The notes below the pieces were generated by a model. That model was not told the origin of the DNA. It made no database searches and saw nothing but the letters and a program-made list of their open reading frames with translations. The position numbers were made by a program, and so were the translations under genes. 13,806 nucleotides of DNA, taken from the NCBI GenBank assembly GCA_017694215.1, contig JADIND010000172.1, positions 1 to 13,806 on the forward strand, given 5' to 3'. The stretch comes from Candidatus Scatousia excrementipullorum (GTDB taxonomy: Bacteria > Cyanobacteriota > Vampirovibrionia > Gastranaerophilales > Gastranaerophilaceae). Below, piece by piece: positions 5,334-11,826 of this stretch (its first letter is position 1; every line of letters begins with the position of its first letter).

Positions 5334-6923
5334 ATGTTTTATAATTACGGCTATGATAACAGTGAATATAATGAATGTGATGCAAGAGGAGCTTGTTCTA
5401 TTGCTCCAAAGGTTTCTTCGCTGCAAGAAGTACTTATAATTATATTAAGACAGATTGCATTTTATTCGTTGAAACTTGATGAATTCGGGACTGATATTAC
5501 ATTTCAAACCGAAAATACCGTCAAAGGTATTGCATCAATAATTTCTACAACCGATTACACTGACGAACAGCTTCTTAATATTGTAGGAAAGTATTATGCA
5601 TTGCTTTTAAAGACAAAAAATGAATATATTAAACAATGCAAAGAAAAAAAGAAAAGGCATATTGAACTTAAAACAGATTTAAAAATAACCCCGCAGACCA
5701 ATCTTACTGGTATTATTTCGCAGGGTGAAAGGCTTTTTCTGGAAAAATATAAAAAAAATTCACCACAAACAAAATATATAACGGAAATTTTACTTTTTGT
5801 CATAAAAACTATCTGTATAAACCTAATTGAACTAGCAAACTACGATGAAAAATACCAAGACGCTTCAAAATCTGTCCTGAAAGGGCTGAATATCTTAAAC
5901 AGATCCCCTGACCGCGTTATACTTGTAAAGAATAAAATAAAAGAGCTTGTTGATGTAAACGCAAGCCTGATAGAACGAATTTCAAAGGCACAGTTAAAAT
6001 ATTTCGGTCCTATACATAAGAAATACGTTTCACGCAGTACATCTTCAGGTAAGGCAATTCTCGTATCAGGCAACAATATGTCAAATCTTTTTTCTTTGCT
6101 GGAACAGCTTAAAGACAAACAGATTGATGTATACACGCACGATGATTTGCTTATTGCACATACTTTCGAAAATTTTGCAAGGTATAACAATTTAAAAGGA
6201 CATTACGGTGACTGTTCTGGAAATTGTATACTCGATTTTGCAACATTTCCGGGTGCAATACTTTTAACCCAAAATTCTTATCAGAATGTGGAATACCTTT
6301 ACAGGGGCAGACTCTTTACAACGGAAGATATTCAGCCCAAAGGGGTTATAAAGCTTGAGGAAGATGACTATTCAAAGCTGATTGAATCTGCCGAAAATGC
6401 TAAAGGCTTTGCTAAAGGTCGAAAATTACCGGATATAGCAGCAGGTTATAATGAATCTGAACTTGAACTATTTGCGGATAACCTGAGCAAAAAGTTTGAA
6501 GAAGGCAAAATTGAAAAGATTGTTATTATAGGGCACACATACAAAACATACAAACAAGATGCATATTTTAACAAGTTTTTTACAATGGTACCTGACAACT
6601 GGCAGCTTATTTCATTTTCATACGACAGCAAGAAGGACAACTGTTATTGTATAAATCTTGATAACAATCTTGTAATGATATATACAGTCTTGAAACGAAT
6701 TTTTAAAGATATACCGATAACATCCGAAAATATTGTATTTTTTATCACTAAATGCGATGTAAGTTCAATCTCTAATATGATATATCTTAAAACACTTGGG
6801 GCAAAAAATATTTGTATGTCGAATTGCAGACCCAGAATAAATCCTTCAATAAGTGCTGTTTTACGCTCAACTTACGGTATAAAAGAGCTTACAACACCTC
6901 AAGACGATATAAAGAGTATTTAG
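5334..6923 (+). CDS. Hybrid cluster protein (Hcp)-like protein lacking most cluster ligands
   Basis: A 529-residue protein with the overall order of hydroxylamine reductase/hybrid cluster protein. It has an N-terminal Cys region, a helical domain (25-220), then GKAILVSGNNMSNLFSLLEQ, VYTHDDLLIAHTFENF, NLKGHYG, DFATFPGAILLTQNS and GRLFTTEDI (239-332), and two further Rossmann-like segments ending near IKEL. Compared by eye with the family, His276 is kept. Both cluster glutamates appear as Asp (Asp301, Asp475), and the cysteine of TTNC is Ser315. The cysteines of GGCDG, LACGKY and GQCNDAY are replaced (His401 region, Ser427/429, about Met448), and the lysine of EQK is Ser477. The N-terminal cluster region keeps only Cys15 and Cys21. 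New cysteines appear at 294/298, 437/439 and 494/498. The frame is intact and uses normal codons, so this is a conserved-looking divergent paralogue, not decay. NO reductase or hydroxylamine reductase activity is therefore unlikely. Confidence 0.75.
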   Translation: MFYNYGYDNSEYNECDARGACSIAPKVSSLQEVLIIILRQIAFYSLKLDEFGTDITFQTENTVKGIASIISTTDYTDEQLLNIVGKYYALLLKTKNEYIKQCKEKKKRHIELKTDLKITPQTNLTGIISQGERLFLEKYKKNSPQTKYITEILLFVIKTICINLIELANYDEKYQDASKSVLKGLNILNRSPDRVILVKNKIKELVDVNASLIERISKAQLKYFGPIHKKYVSRSTSSGKAILVSGNNMSNLFSLLEQLKDKQIDVYTHDDLLIAHTFENFARYNNLKGHYGDCSGNCILDFATFPGAILLTQNSYQNVEYLYRGRLFTTEDIQPKGVIKLEEDDYSKLIESAENAKGFAKGRKLPDIAAGYNESELELFADNLSKKFEEGKIEKIVIIGHTYKTYKQDAYFNKFFTMVPDNWQLISFSYDSKKDNCYCINLDNNLVMIYTVLKRIFKDIPITSENIVFFITKCDVSSISNMIYLKTLGAKNICMSNCRPRINPSISAVLRSTYGIKELTTPQDDIKSI

Positions 6924-6927
6924 ATAT

Positions 6928-6952
6928 AAAAAAACCTCCAGTTAAGGAGGTT
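6928..6952 (-). terminator. Terminator of rpsG, shared with the Hcp-like operon
   Basis: Stem AACCTCC (6933-6939) with GGAGGTT (6946-6952) and a 6-nt loop. On the minus strand it is followed by seven T, a strong terminator 24 nt after rpsG. On the plus strand it is followed by CTCTTTATT, a weaker tract, so it probably also stops transcription from the convergent Hcp-like gene. Confidence 0.85.
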
Positions 6953-6976
6953 CTCTTTATTATATTAATTAATAAA

Positions 6977-7447
6977 TTAATATCTGTAGTGAGCAAAAGC
7001 TTTGTTAGCTTCAGCCATTTTGTGGGTATCTTCACGTTTTTTACATGCAGAACCTGCACCGTTAGAAGCATCGATAATTTCATTTGTTAATTTATCTCTG
7101 AAAGATTTACCGCTGCGTTTTTTAGCTGCTTCAATAATCCATGAAGAAGCAAGTGCAAATCCTCTGTCAGCTTTAACTTCAATCGGTACCTGGTAAGTTG
7201 AACCGCCGATACGTCTTGCTTTAACTTCCAATAACGGAGTAGCATTAGTTAAGGCTTTCTGGAAAATATCCATTGCTTTTTCATTAGTTCTTTCTTCAAT
7301 CTGCTGCATTACAGAGTAGAAGATTTTTTCAGCTAATGATTTTTTACCGCGTCTCATAATACGGTTGATGAATTTTGAAATATCTACACTATTATAAACT
7401 GGATCTGCTAAAGGTATTCTTTTAGCCGGTTTTGAACGTCTTGACAT
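6977..7447 (-). CDS. rpsG: 30S ribosomal protein S7
   Basis: The 156-residue protein has the exact usual length of bacterial S7. Typical blocks are MSRRSKPAKRIPLADPVYNS, FINRIMRRGKKSLAEKIFY, NATPLLEVKARRIGGSTYQVP, ADRGFALASSWIIEAAKKR and EDTHKMAEANKAFAHYRY. It nucleates assembly of the 30S head on 16S rRNA and contacts the E site. Its ATG overlaps the rpsL stop by one base (TAATG), and GGAGG (7457-7461) inside rpsL provides the ribosome binding site, so translation is coupled. In many bacteria fusA and tuf follow, and S7 represses the operon. Here a terminator follows directly. Confidence 0.98.
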   Translation of the reverse strand: MSRRSKPAKRIPLADPVYNSVDISKFINRIMRRGKKSLAEKIFYSVMQQIEERTNEKAMDIFQKALTNATPLLEVKARRIGGSTYQVPIEVKADRGFALASSWIIEAAKKRSGKSFRDKLTNEIIDASNGAGSACKKREDTHKMAEANKAFAHYRY

Positions 7448-7833
7448 TATTTCTTACCTCCTTTAGCATTTTTCTTAGCACCGTATTTAGATCTGCTCTG
7501 AGTTCTGTTAGCAACACCTGCAGTATCTAAAGTACCTCTTACGATGTGGTAACGAACACCAGGAAGGTCTTTAACCCTTCCGCCTCTGATAAGAACAACG
7601 CTGTGTTCCTGAAGGTTGTGACCGATACCCGGAATATATGAAGTAACTTCAAATCCGTTAGTTAAACGAACCCTTGCAACTTTTCTTAAAGCTGAGTTAG
7701 GTTTTTTAGGGGTTGTAGTGTAAACCCTTGTACATACTCCACGTCTTTGAGGACAATCCATCAAAGCAGGAGATTTTGTTTTGTCAGTAAGCTTTTTACG
7801 TTCTTGACGTACAAGCTGATTAATTGTAGGCAT
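7447..7833 (-). CDS. rpsL: 30S ribosomal protein S12
   Basis: A 128-residue S12, the decoding-centre protein. Recognisable blocks are MPTINQLVRQERKK, TTTPKKPNSALRKVARVRL, FEVTSYIPGIGHNLQEHSVV and RGGRVKDLPGVRYHIVRG, with a basic C-terminus. Lys43 and Lys88, the positions classically changed in streptomycin resistance, are both lysine. Asp89, the site that can be methylthiolated by RimO, is present. AAAGGAG (7840-7846) lies 6 nt before the ATG. It is the first gene of a two-gene operon with rpsG, driven by a strong promoter at 8038-8066 and a leader of about 200 nt. Confidence 0.98.
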   Translation of the reverse strand: MPTINQLVRQERKKLTDKTKSPALMDCPQRRGVCTRVYTTTPKKPNSALRKVARVRLTNGFEVTSYIPGIGHNLQEHSVVLIRGGRVKDLPGVRYHIVRGTLDTAGVANRTQSRSKYGAKKNAKGGKK

Positions 7834-8031
7834 TTTTGTCTCCTTTTAATTAGTTACTACACTGGCAAAATCATAACCTGAAACCCTTACGCATTCCGGT
7901 ATGACGGGACTGCCGATTCTATAGATTTTCAGAAATTTTGAGATTTTACATCATCCCTTTATTCAGTAGAACCCTACGTCCTATTTTTGCCCACAGCTGA
8001 TATATCCAGCACGAAAATTTCAGCAGTGTTT
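7834..8031 (-). promoter_or_regulatory. Long structured leader of rpsL-rpsG
   Basis: About 195 nt separate the predicted transcription start (near 8030) from the rpsL ATG. On the minus strand one can draw a hairpin with loop ACCGGA: CCCG-T-CAT pairs with ATGCG-TAA-GG, arms near 7901-7908 and 7885-7894. A flanking GGCA/TGCC pairing is also possible, as is a smaller stem GCTGG..ATCAGC near 8000-8015. No leader peptide of useful length and no known riboswitch was recognised. Ribosomal-protein leaders of this length often bind a repressor r-protein, but that role here is inference. Confidence 0.45.
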
Positions 8032-8037
8032 AATATT

Positions 8038-8066
8038 ATTAAACTACCTGCATGACAAGTTGTCAA
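8038..8066 (-). promoter_or_regulatory. Sigma-70-type promoter of rpsL-rpsG
   Basis: On the minus strand, TTGACA (8061-8066) is a perfect -35 box. It is separated by exactly 17 bp from TTTAAT (8038-8043), which matches five of six -10 positions. It starts 19 bp past the stop codon of the upstream gene (8085-9056), and no terminator is seen between them. Confidence 0.85.
8053..8065. repeat. Palindrome overlapping the rpsL -35 box
   Basis: TGACAA-G-TTGTCA, a perfect 6-bp inverted repeat with one central base. It covers most of the -35 hexamer and the adjacent spacer, which is where a repressor would exclude RNA polymerase. It may also arise by chance from the TTGACA box itself, since half of the repeat is the -35 box. 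Confidence 0.4.
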
Positions 8067-8084
8067 TAGGTACAGTAAGAACTA

Positions 8085-9056
8085 TTACAAGAGCTCACTA
8101 ACTTTAGACAGTTCTTTAATACGACGTTTAGCTTCATTAACAGGATACACAATTAGTATTGCCTTTATCCTGTCTGCTTTTTGAACATCAAAATAGCAGC
8201 CTATTTTGTCATCATAGCTTATAGCATATTGAGAACAATAAAATACATCAGAAGCTCCTGTATTACTTAGCAATTCTTTTTCAAAATTAAGCATTTCAGG
8301 AGAATAATACTCGTTATGATTTTCATCATCAAGAACTGCAGCACTCATTAATAAAGCAGCATCAGTATAGTTCTCATCGCAATATTTATCCGCAAGTGAA
8401 AAGCCTTCTTCAAATAAAGCATAATCTACATGTTCGTTACCATCGGCATCACGAAGTTTTGCGGCATCTGCAATTTTAATAATACCATCTGCAGGATAGC
8501 CTAATATATCATACTGATACCTGACTGCAGTTTTCAATTTAGGGTTTATTACAGATTTACCATTGCGATTCAATTTATATGCTTGAGGTAAATATTTTTC
8601 GTCAAGTTGAGGTTTTTGCTTTGCTGCTCGTCTTGCAATTTGCAAATCTTTATATCCTACAGCATTTGTTTCTAAATCAGTATTAAAAAAGTCATTAATA
8701 TCAAAGTATTCATCTTTTAAAAGTATGTAATCGGAATCAATCGGATTAAAAAAATGTTTCGGAGCCTTAACATCATCCGGCTCATAAATTGAATACCCGT
8801 TGGTATCAAAATCACGTGTTTCATCGAAAAGTTCATTATCTCTGAATATTGAATCCAAAGCCTGGCGTGTTAAAGTCTCATCTTCTGTCAAGCCGCTATA
8901 CTGAGATTTCAGCAAAGGTATAGGATAGGTAATATGGTTATTACCATATATCGAAGCTGCAGAATTATTAAATTTTTGAGGCTGCTTTGCGGCCTTAAAG
9001 CTGACAGAAGTATCCTTCCTGTTTGTGTAAGTTAATGTAATATTTTGAATTTTCAT
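8085..9056 (-). CDS. Hypothetical protein with SVSFKA N-terminal motif
   Basis: A 323-residue, acidic, soluble-looking protein without signal peptide or membrane helix. The N-terminus carries SVSFKA (17-22), in the same style as short N-terminal motifs that I associate with this lineage. The body holds many Tyr, Asp and Asn. Recognisable but unassigned segments are YQYDILGYPADGIIKIADAA, DADGNEHVDYALFEEGFSLA and KADRIKAILIVYPVNEAKRR. I do not recognise a family. The ATG at 9056 is chosen because AGAGGA lies 4-5 nt upstream and because the longer frame to 9122 would run into leuD. It starts 10 nt after the leuD stop codon, so it is the second gene of that operon. Confidence 0.75.
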   Translation of the reverse strand: MKIQNITLTYTNRKDTSVSFKAAKQPQKFNNSAASIYGNNHITYPIPLLKSQYSGLTEDETLTRQALDSIFRDNELFDETRDFDTNGYSIYEPDDVKAPKHFFNPIDSDYILLKDEYFDINDFFNTDLETNAVGYKDLQIARRAAKQKPQLDEKYLPQAYKLNRNGKSVINPKLKTAVRYQYDILGYPADGIIKIADAAKLRDADGNEHVDYALFEEGFSLADKYCDENYTDAALLMSAAVLDDENHNEYYSPEMLNFEKELLSNTGASDVFYCSQYAISYDDKIGCYFDVQKADRIKAILIVYPVNEAKRRIKELSKVSELL

Positions 9057-9066
9057 AAAATCCTCT

Positions 9067-9561
9067 TTATATAAGTTTAAAATCACCATTTTTCTTGATA
9101 TGTTCAACAAGTCCGCCATCATTTAAGAGCTTAATCATAACAGGAGGAAGCGGCTCAATCGGTATAATTGCACCATTTGTAAGATCTTTAAGAATTCCTT
9201 TTTCAATATCCAGATCAAGTTCATCTCCGGCATCAATACCATCAGTATCACATTCAATAGCAAGAAGCCCTATGTTAATAGCATTTCTGTAAAATATTCT
9301 GGCAAAAGATTTTGCAATAACAGCCCCGACACCCGCAATCTTTATTATCTGAGGAGCATGTTCTCTTGATGACCCCAGACCAAAATTATTCCCTGCTACA
9401 ACAAAATCACCTTTATGCATTTTTGAAGCGAATTCGGGATCAGCATCTTCCAGCACATGTTTTGCAAATTCAGGAAGGTTAGATCTTAAATGAAACAATC
9501 TTCCGGGTGCAATATGATCAGTTGATATGTTATCTCCGAATTTAAACGCTTTTCCTCGCAT
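9067..9561 (-). CDS. leuD: 3-isopropylmalate dehydratase small subunit (LeuD-type)
   Basis: A 164-residue swivel-domain subunit of the aconitase superfamily. Family blocks are KFGDNISTDHIAPGRLF (7-23), LEDADPEFASKMHKGDFVVA (37-56), GNNFGLGSSREHAPQIIK (57-74) and VIAKSFARIFYRNAINIGLL. Together with the large Fe-S subunit it isomerises 2- and 3-isopropylmalate in leucine synthesis. The length fits the short LeuD2/HacB-like branch, whose members can also act on homoaconitate or methylmalate-type substrates. The specificity loop here reads RLFHLRSNLP, so leucine synthesis is likely but not proven. AAGGAGAG (9565-9572) lies 3 nt before the ATG. No large subunit gene is in the window, and it is co-transcribed with a hypothetical. 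Confidence 0.88.
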   Translation of the reverse strand: MRGKAFKFGDNISTDHIAPGRLFHLRSNLPEFAKHVLEDADPEFASKMHKGDFVVAGNNFGLGSSREHAPQIIKIAGVGAVIAKSFARIFYRNAINIGLLAIECDTDGIDAGDELDLDIEKGILKDLTNGAIIPIEPLPPVMIKLLNDGGLVEHIKKNGDFKLI

Positions 9562-9579
9562 AATCTCTCCTTAATTTCA

Positions 9580-9608
9580 TCTATATGCTTGATATAATTC
9601 TACAACAA
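9580..9608 (-). promoter_or_regulatory. Candidate leuD promoter
   Basis: On the minus strand TTGTTG (9603-9608) and TATAGA (9580-9585) are spaced by 17 bp. The predicted start would leave the ribosome binding site at the extreme 5' end of the message, which lowers confidence. Confidence 0.35.
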
Positions 9609-9621
9609 AATATTAAATCTG

Positions 9622-9630
9622 TGATATAAT
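9622..9630 (+). promoter_or_regulatory. Extended -10 promoter of the phosphatase-like gene
   Basis: TGATATAAT (9622-9630) is a perfect extended -10 box (TG-n-TATAAT), 31 bp before the ATG at 9662. A second identical TGATATAAT lies at 9590-9598. No good -35 is seen for either, as extended -10 promoters allow. GAGG (9653-9656) is the ribosome binding site. Confidence 0.5.
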
Positions 9631-9661
9631 TAATTAAGAAAAGTGAAGAGACGAGGTTTAT

Positions 9662-10285
9662 ATGTACTTTAACAGAAAATGTAAAATAACTTATATATGC
9701 CACGGGGCAACAATATATTCAGACGAGTTCAGATTTTCTGATGTAGAGAATTACCCGCCGATAACCGAAAGCGGGTATGAAGAAATGGAAAAAATCTGCG
9801 ATTATCTCAGAAAACGCGGAGTCAAAAATGATACGATTTATTCATCTCCCGCAACCAGATGTCTGCAATCAGCAAAATTGGTAGCCAAAGTTTATAAAAA
9901 AGATTTTGAAATACTTGAAAATTTAAAACCAAGACGCTGTGGCAGCTTTAACGGAAAAACGTTTGAGCAGATTGAACGTGAAACTCCGGATTTACTTGAA
10001 AGATTAATTTACAGCCCTGAAATTCCGACTCCTGATGATGCAGAAAGTATGACAGATTTTATCAACAGAGTTTCTGCCGAAATTAACAGGGTTGTAGAAT
10101 CTAATATTGGCAACAGAATTATTATTGTAACCCATCAGGATGTTATCAAAGCCGTTATTTGTGATGCATTAAATATACCGCATTCATCATTGCAGCACAT
10201 ATATATTAAAACCGGCAGTGCAACTCAAATAAGCTACTATGAAAGCTGGAAAAGTCTTGTTTATTCGGATTATACCCCTCTTTAA
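9662..10285 (+). CDS. Histidine phosphatase superfamily protein, degenerate active site
   Basis: A 207-residue protein of the phosphoglycerate-mutase-like (histidine phosphatase) fold. The first strand and loop read TYICHGAT, where almost all members have RHGET, so the catalytic His14 is kept but the neighbouring Arg is Cys13. SSPATRCLQSA (61-71) provides the second conserved Arg66, and IIIVTHQDVIKAVI (153-166) the second catalytic His158. The usual LxE of the LREIDFGEWEG block reads LKPRRCGSFNGKT, so the general-acid Glu is also not obvious. Family members dephosphorylate small phosphometabolites or proteins. Losing one phosphate-binding Arg and the acid suggests weak, altered or no catalysis. 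The gene stands alone, with its own promoter. It overlaps the convergent radical SAM gene by 4 bp at the stop codons. Confidence 0.85.
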   Translation: MYFNRKCKITYICHGATIYSDEFRFSDVENYPPITESGYEEMEKICDYLRKRGVKNDTIYSSPATRCLQSAKLVAKVYKKDFEILENLKPRRCGSFNGKTFEQIERETPDLLERLIYSPEIPTPDDAESMTDFINRVSAEINRVVESNIGNRIIIVTHQDVIKAVICDALNIPHSSLQHIYIKTGSATQISYYESWKSLVYSDYTPL

Positions 10286-11826
10286 TCCGAATACGACCTT
10301 AATCTTTTGTTTTCCTGTATTAAGAACTCTTTACCGGGTTTTATTTCTATAAAATCCCACGGGAGTTCTTTTTCAAGACAATAAGTTTCAAGAGCATAAT
10401 AATCCGTATTAATATTAAATTTTTTGGCTGCGGATTTGAAGGCTCCGAGTTTTCCGCCATTTTTATAAGTTTCAATAAGAAAATCCGAAAAAGATTCATC
10501 TCCGCGGGAGAGTACAGCTTGCCAGTAATCCCATTTTGCACTGGAAACAGATGATGAAACACCTATTTTATGTAGTTCACGTTTTATATAATCTGATTTT
10601 GCTTCAAGTGACTTTGTACTTTCTCTCCCAAACCACTGGAACGGAGTATTCGGCTTAGGTACAAATGTTGAGAAACCGAAAGATATATCAAAACCTTTAT
10701 ATTGTTGTTTAATTTTTTTAGCAAGAGTAATCATTTCATCAATATCTTTTTGGTTTTCACATGGCAGCCCGAGCATTCCGTAAAATTTAAAACCCTTTAA
10801 TCCCGCATTTACGGCAATTTCTACGGCATTCATTATTTGATTTTCCGTAAGATTTTTGTTTATTATTTTACGAAGTCTTTCACTGCCGGCTTCTATTGCA
10901 AGTGTAATGTTTTTCTGGCCTGCTGCGGTCAGTGTTTTTAATATTTCAGGCGTAATAGAATCCACCCTGAGCGAAGACACACTCATCTCGATTTTCTGTC
11001 CGTTTTCAATCTTGTTATATATATACTCGCAAATTTTATCAAACTGTGGATGTGCTGATAGCTGTGCCCCTAAAAGTGCTATTTTATTAGTATGTGAAAG
11101 TCCGAGTTCAATATCTTTCAAAATATCTTCATATGGCATAAACCTTAACGGCAGATTTAAATAAGACGCAAGACAGAAACCACACCTGTTTGCACAGCCT
11201 CTTGCAACTTCAATAATAAATGTATTTTGGAAAAAGGCTTTTTCGCTTAATATAGGTGTATAGATAGAATTCTCCAGCCTTTTGGTAATCTTTTTTACTT
11301 TATTTTTTGAATACTCCGGAACATAGATTCCTTCAATTTGTGCCAGTCTTTCAAGAATTTCTTTTTTTGATTTGTCTTTAAATTCTTTGCAAAGTGAAAC
11401 TATTTTAAGGTTCAAATCTTCGCCATCACCTATTACAAAAAAATCAAAAAAAGCTGAATACGGCTTTGGGTTAGCAGTTACAACAGGGCCTCCTGCAAAA
11501 ATTACAGGGTGTGCTTCCCCTCTATGTGCTGACTTTAGCGGAATACCGTATTTATCAAGCATTTTAAATATCTCAAGAAAATCGGTATCAAAGCAAAAAG
11601 AAAAACCAAGAAGCTTAACTTCAGACGGATTAATGTGAGTGTGGACAGTATCAGAATATATGCGTTCTATATTAACATCCTCTATTTCGTCAATAGTCTT
11701 AAACATCCACAGATAACCGAGCGAAGACATTGCAAAAGCTTCGCATCCCGGAAAAGCCAGCCACATGTTATAAGCTGCATTTTTCTGTTTTAAAGGTTTG
11801 TATAAAAAAGTTTCATTACTGTGCAT
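10282..11826 (-). CDS. Radical SAM protein with B12-binding-like N-terminal domain
   Basis: A 514-residue protein from the chosen start. The N-terminal part (about 18-150) resembles the cobalamin-binding-like domain of the COG1032 family: MWLAFPGCEAFAMSSLGYLW, LLGFSFCFDTDF and VIFAGGPVVTANP, without a DxHxxG cobalamin motif. The radical SAM core follows with ARGCANRCGFC (Cys211, Cys215, Cys218; CxxxCxxC). LAIEAGSERLRKIINKNLTE and KFYGMLGLPCENQKDIDE are typical SAM-contacting and beta-strand regions. The reaction is unknown; relatives include RNA and cofactor-modifying enzymes. I start at ATG 11826 because GAAGGA (11835-11840) lies 8 nt upstream. It overlaps the AI-2E-family gene by 11 nt, implying translational coupling. 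A frame extending to 11889 is open but has no support. Confidence 0.85.
   Translation of the reverse strand: MHSNETFLYKPLKQKNAAYNMWLAFPGCEAFAMSSLGYLWMFKTIDEIEDVNIERIYSDTVHTHINPSEVKLLGFSFCFDTDFLEIFKMLDKYGIPLKSAHRGEAHPVIFAGGPVVTANPKPYSAFFDFFVIGDGEDLNLKIVSLCKEFKDKSKKEILERLAQIEGIYVPEYSKNKVKKITKRLENSIYTPILSEKAFFQNTFIIEVARGCANRCGFCLASYLNLPLRFMPYEDILKDIELGLSHTNKIALLGAQLSAHPQFDKICEYIYNKIENGQKIEMSVSSLRVDSITPEILKTLTAAGQKNITLAIEAGSERLRKIINKNLTENQIMNAVEIAVNAGLKGFKFYGMLGLPCENQKDIDEMITLAKKIKQQYKGFDISFGFSTFVPKPNTPFQWFGRESTKSLEAKSDYIKRELHKIGVSSSVSSAKWDYWQAVLSRGDESFSDFLIETYKNGGKLGAFKSAAKKFNINTDYYALETYCLEKELPWDFIEIKPGKEFLIQENKRLRSYSD

Noticed and set aside
6812..7196. Plus-strand frames across rpsG
   Set aside because: They are antisense shadows of the conserved ribosomal protein gene.
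8415..8460. EF-hand-like DADGNEHVDYALF in the 8085-9056 protein
   Set aside because: The glycine is at loop position 4 instead of 6 and no acidic residue occupies position 12, so it is not a canonical calcium loop.
8085..9122. Longer start for the SVSFKA hypothetical
   Set aside because: It would overlap leuD by 56 bases; the ATG at 9056 has AGAGGA just upstream.
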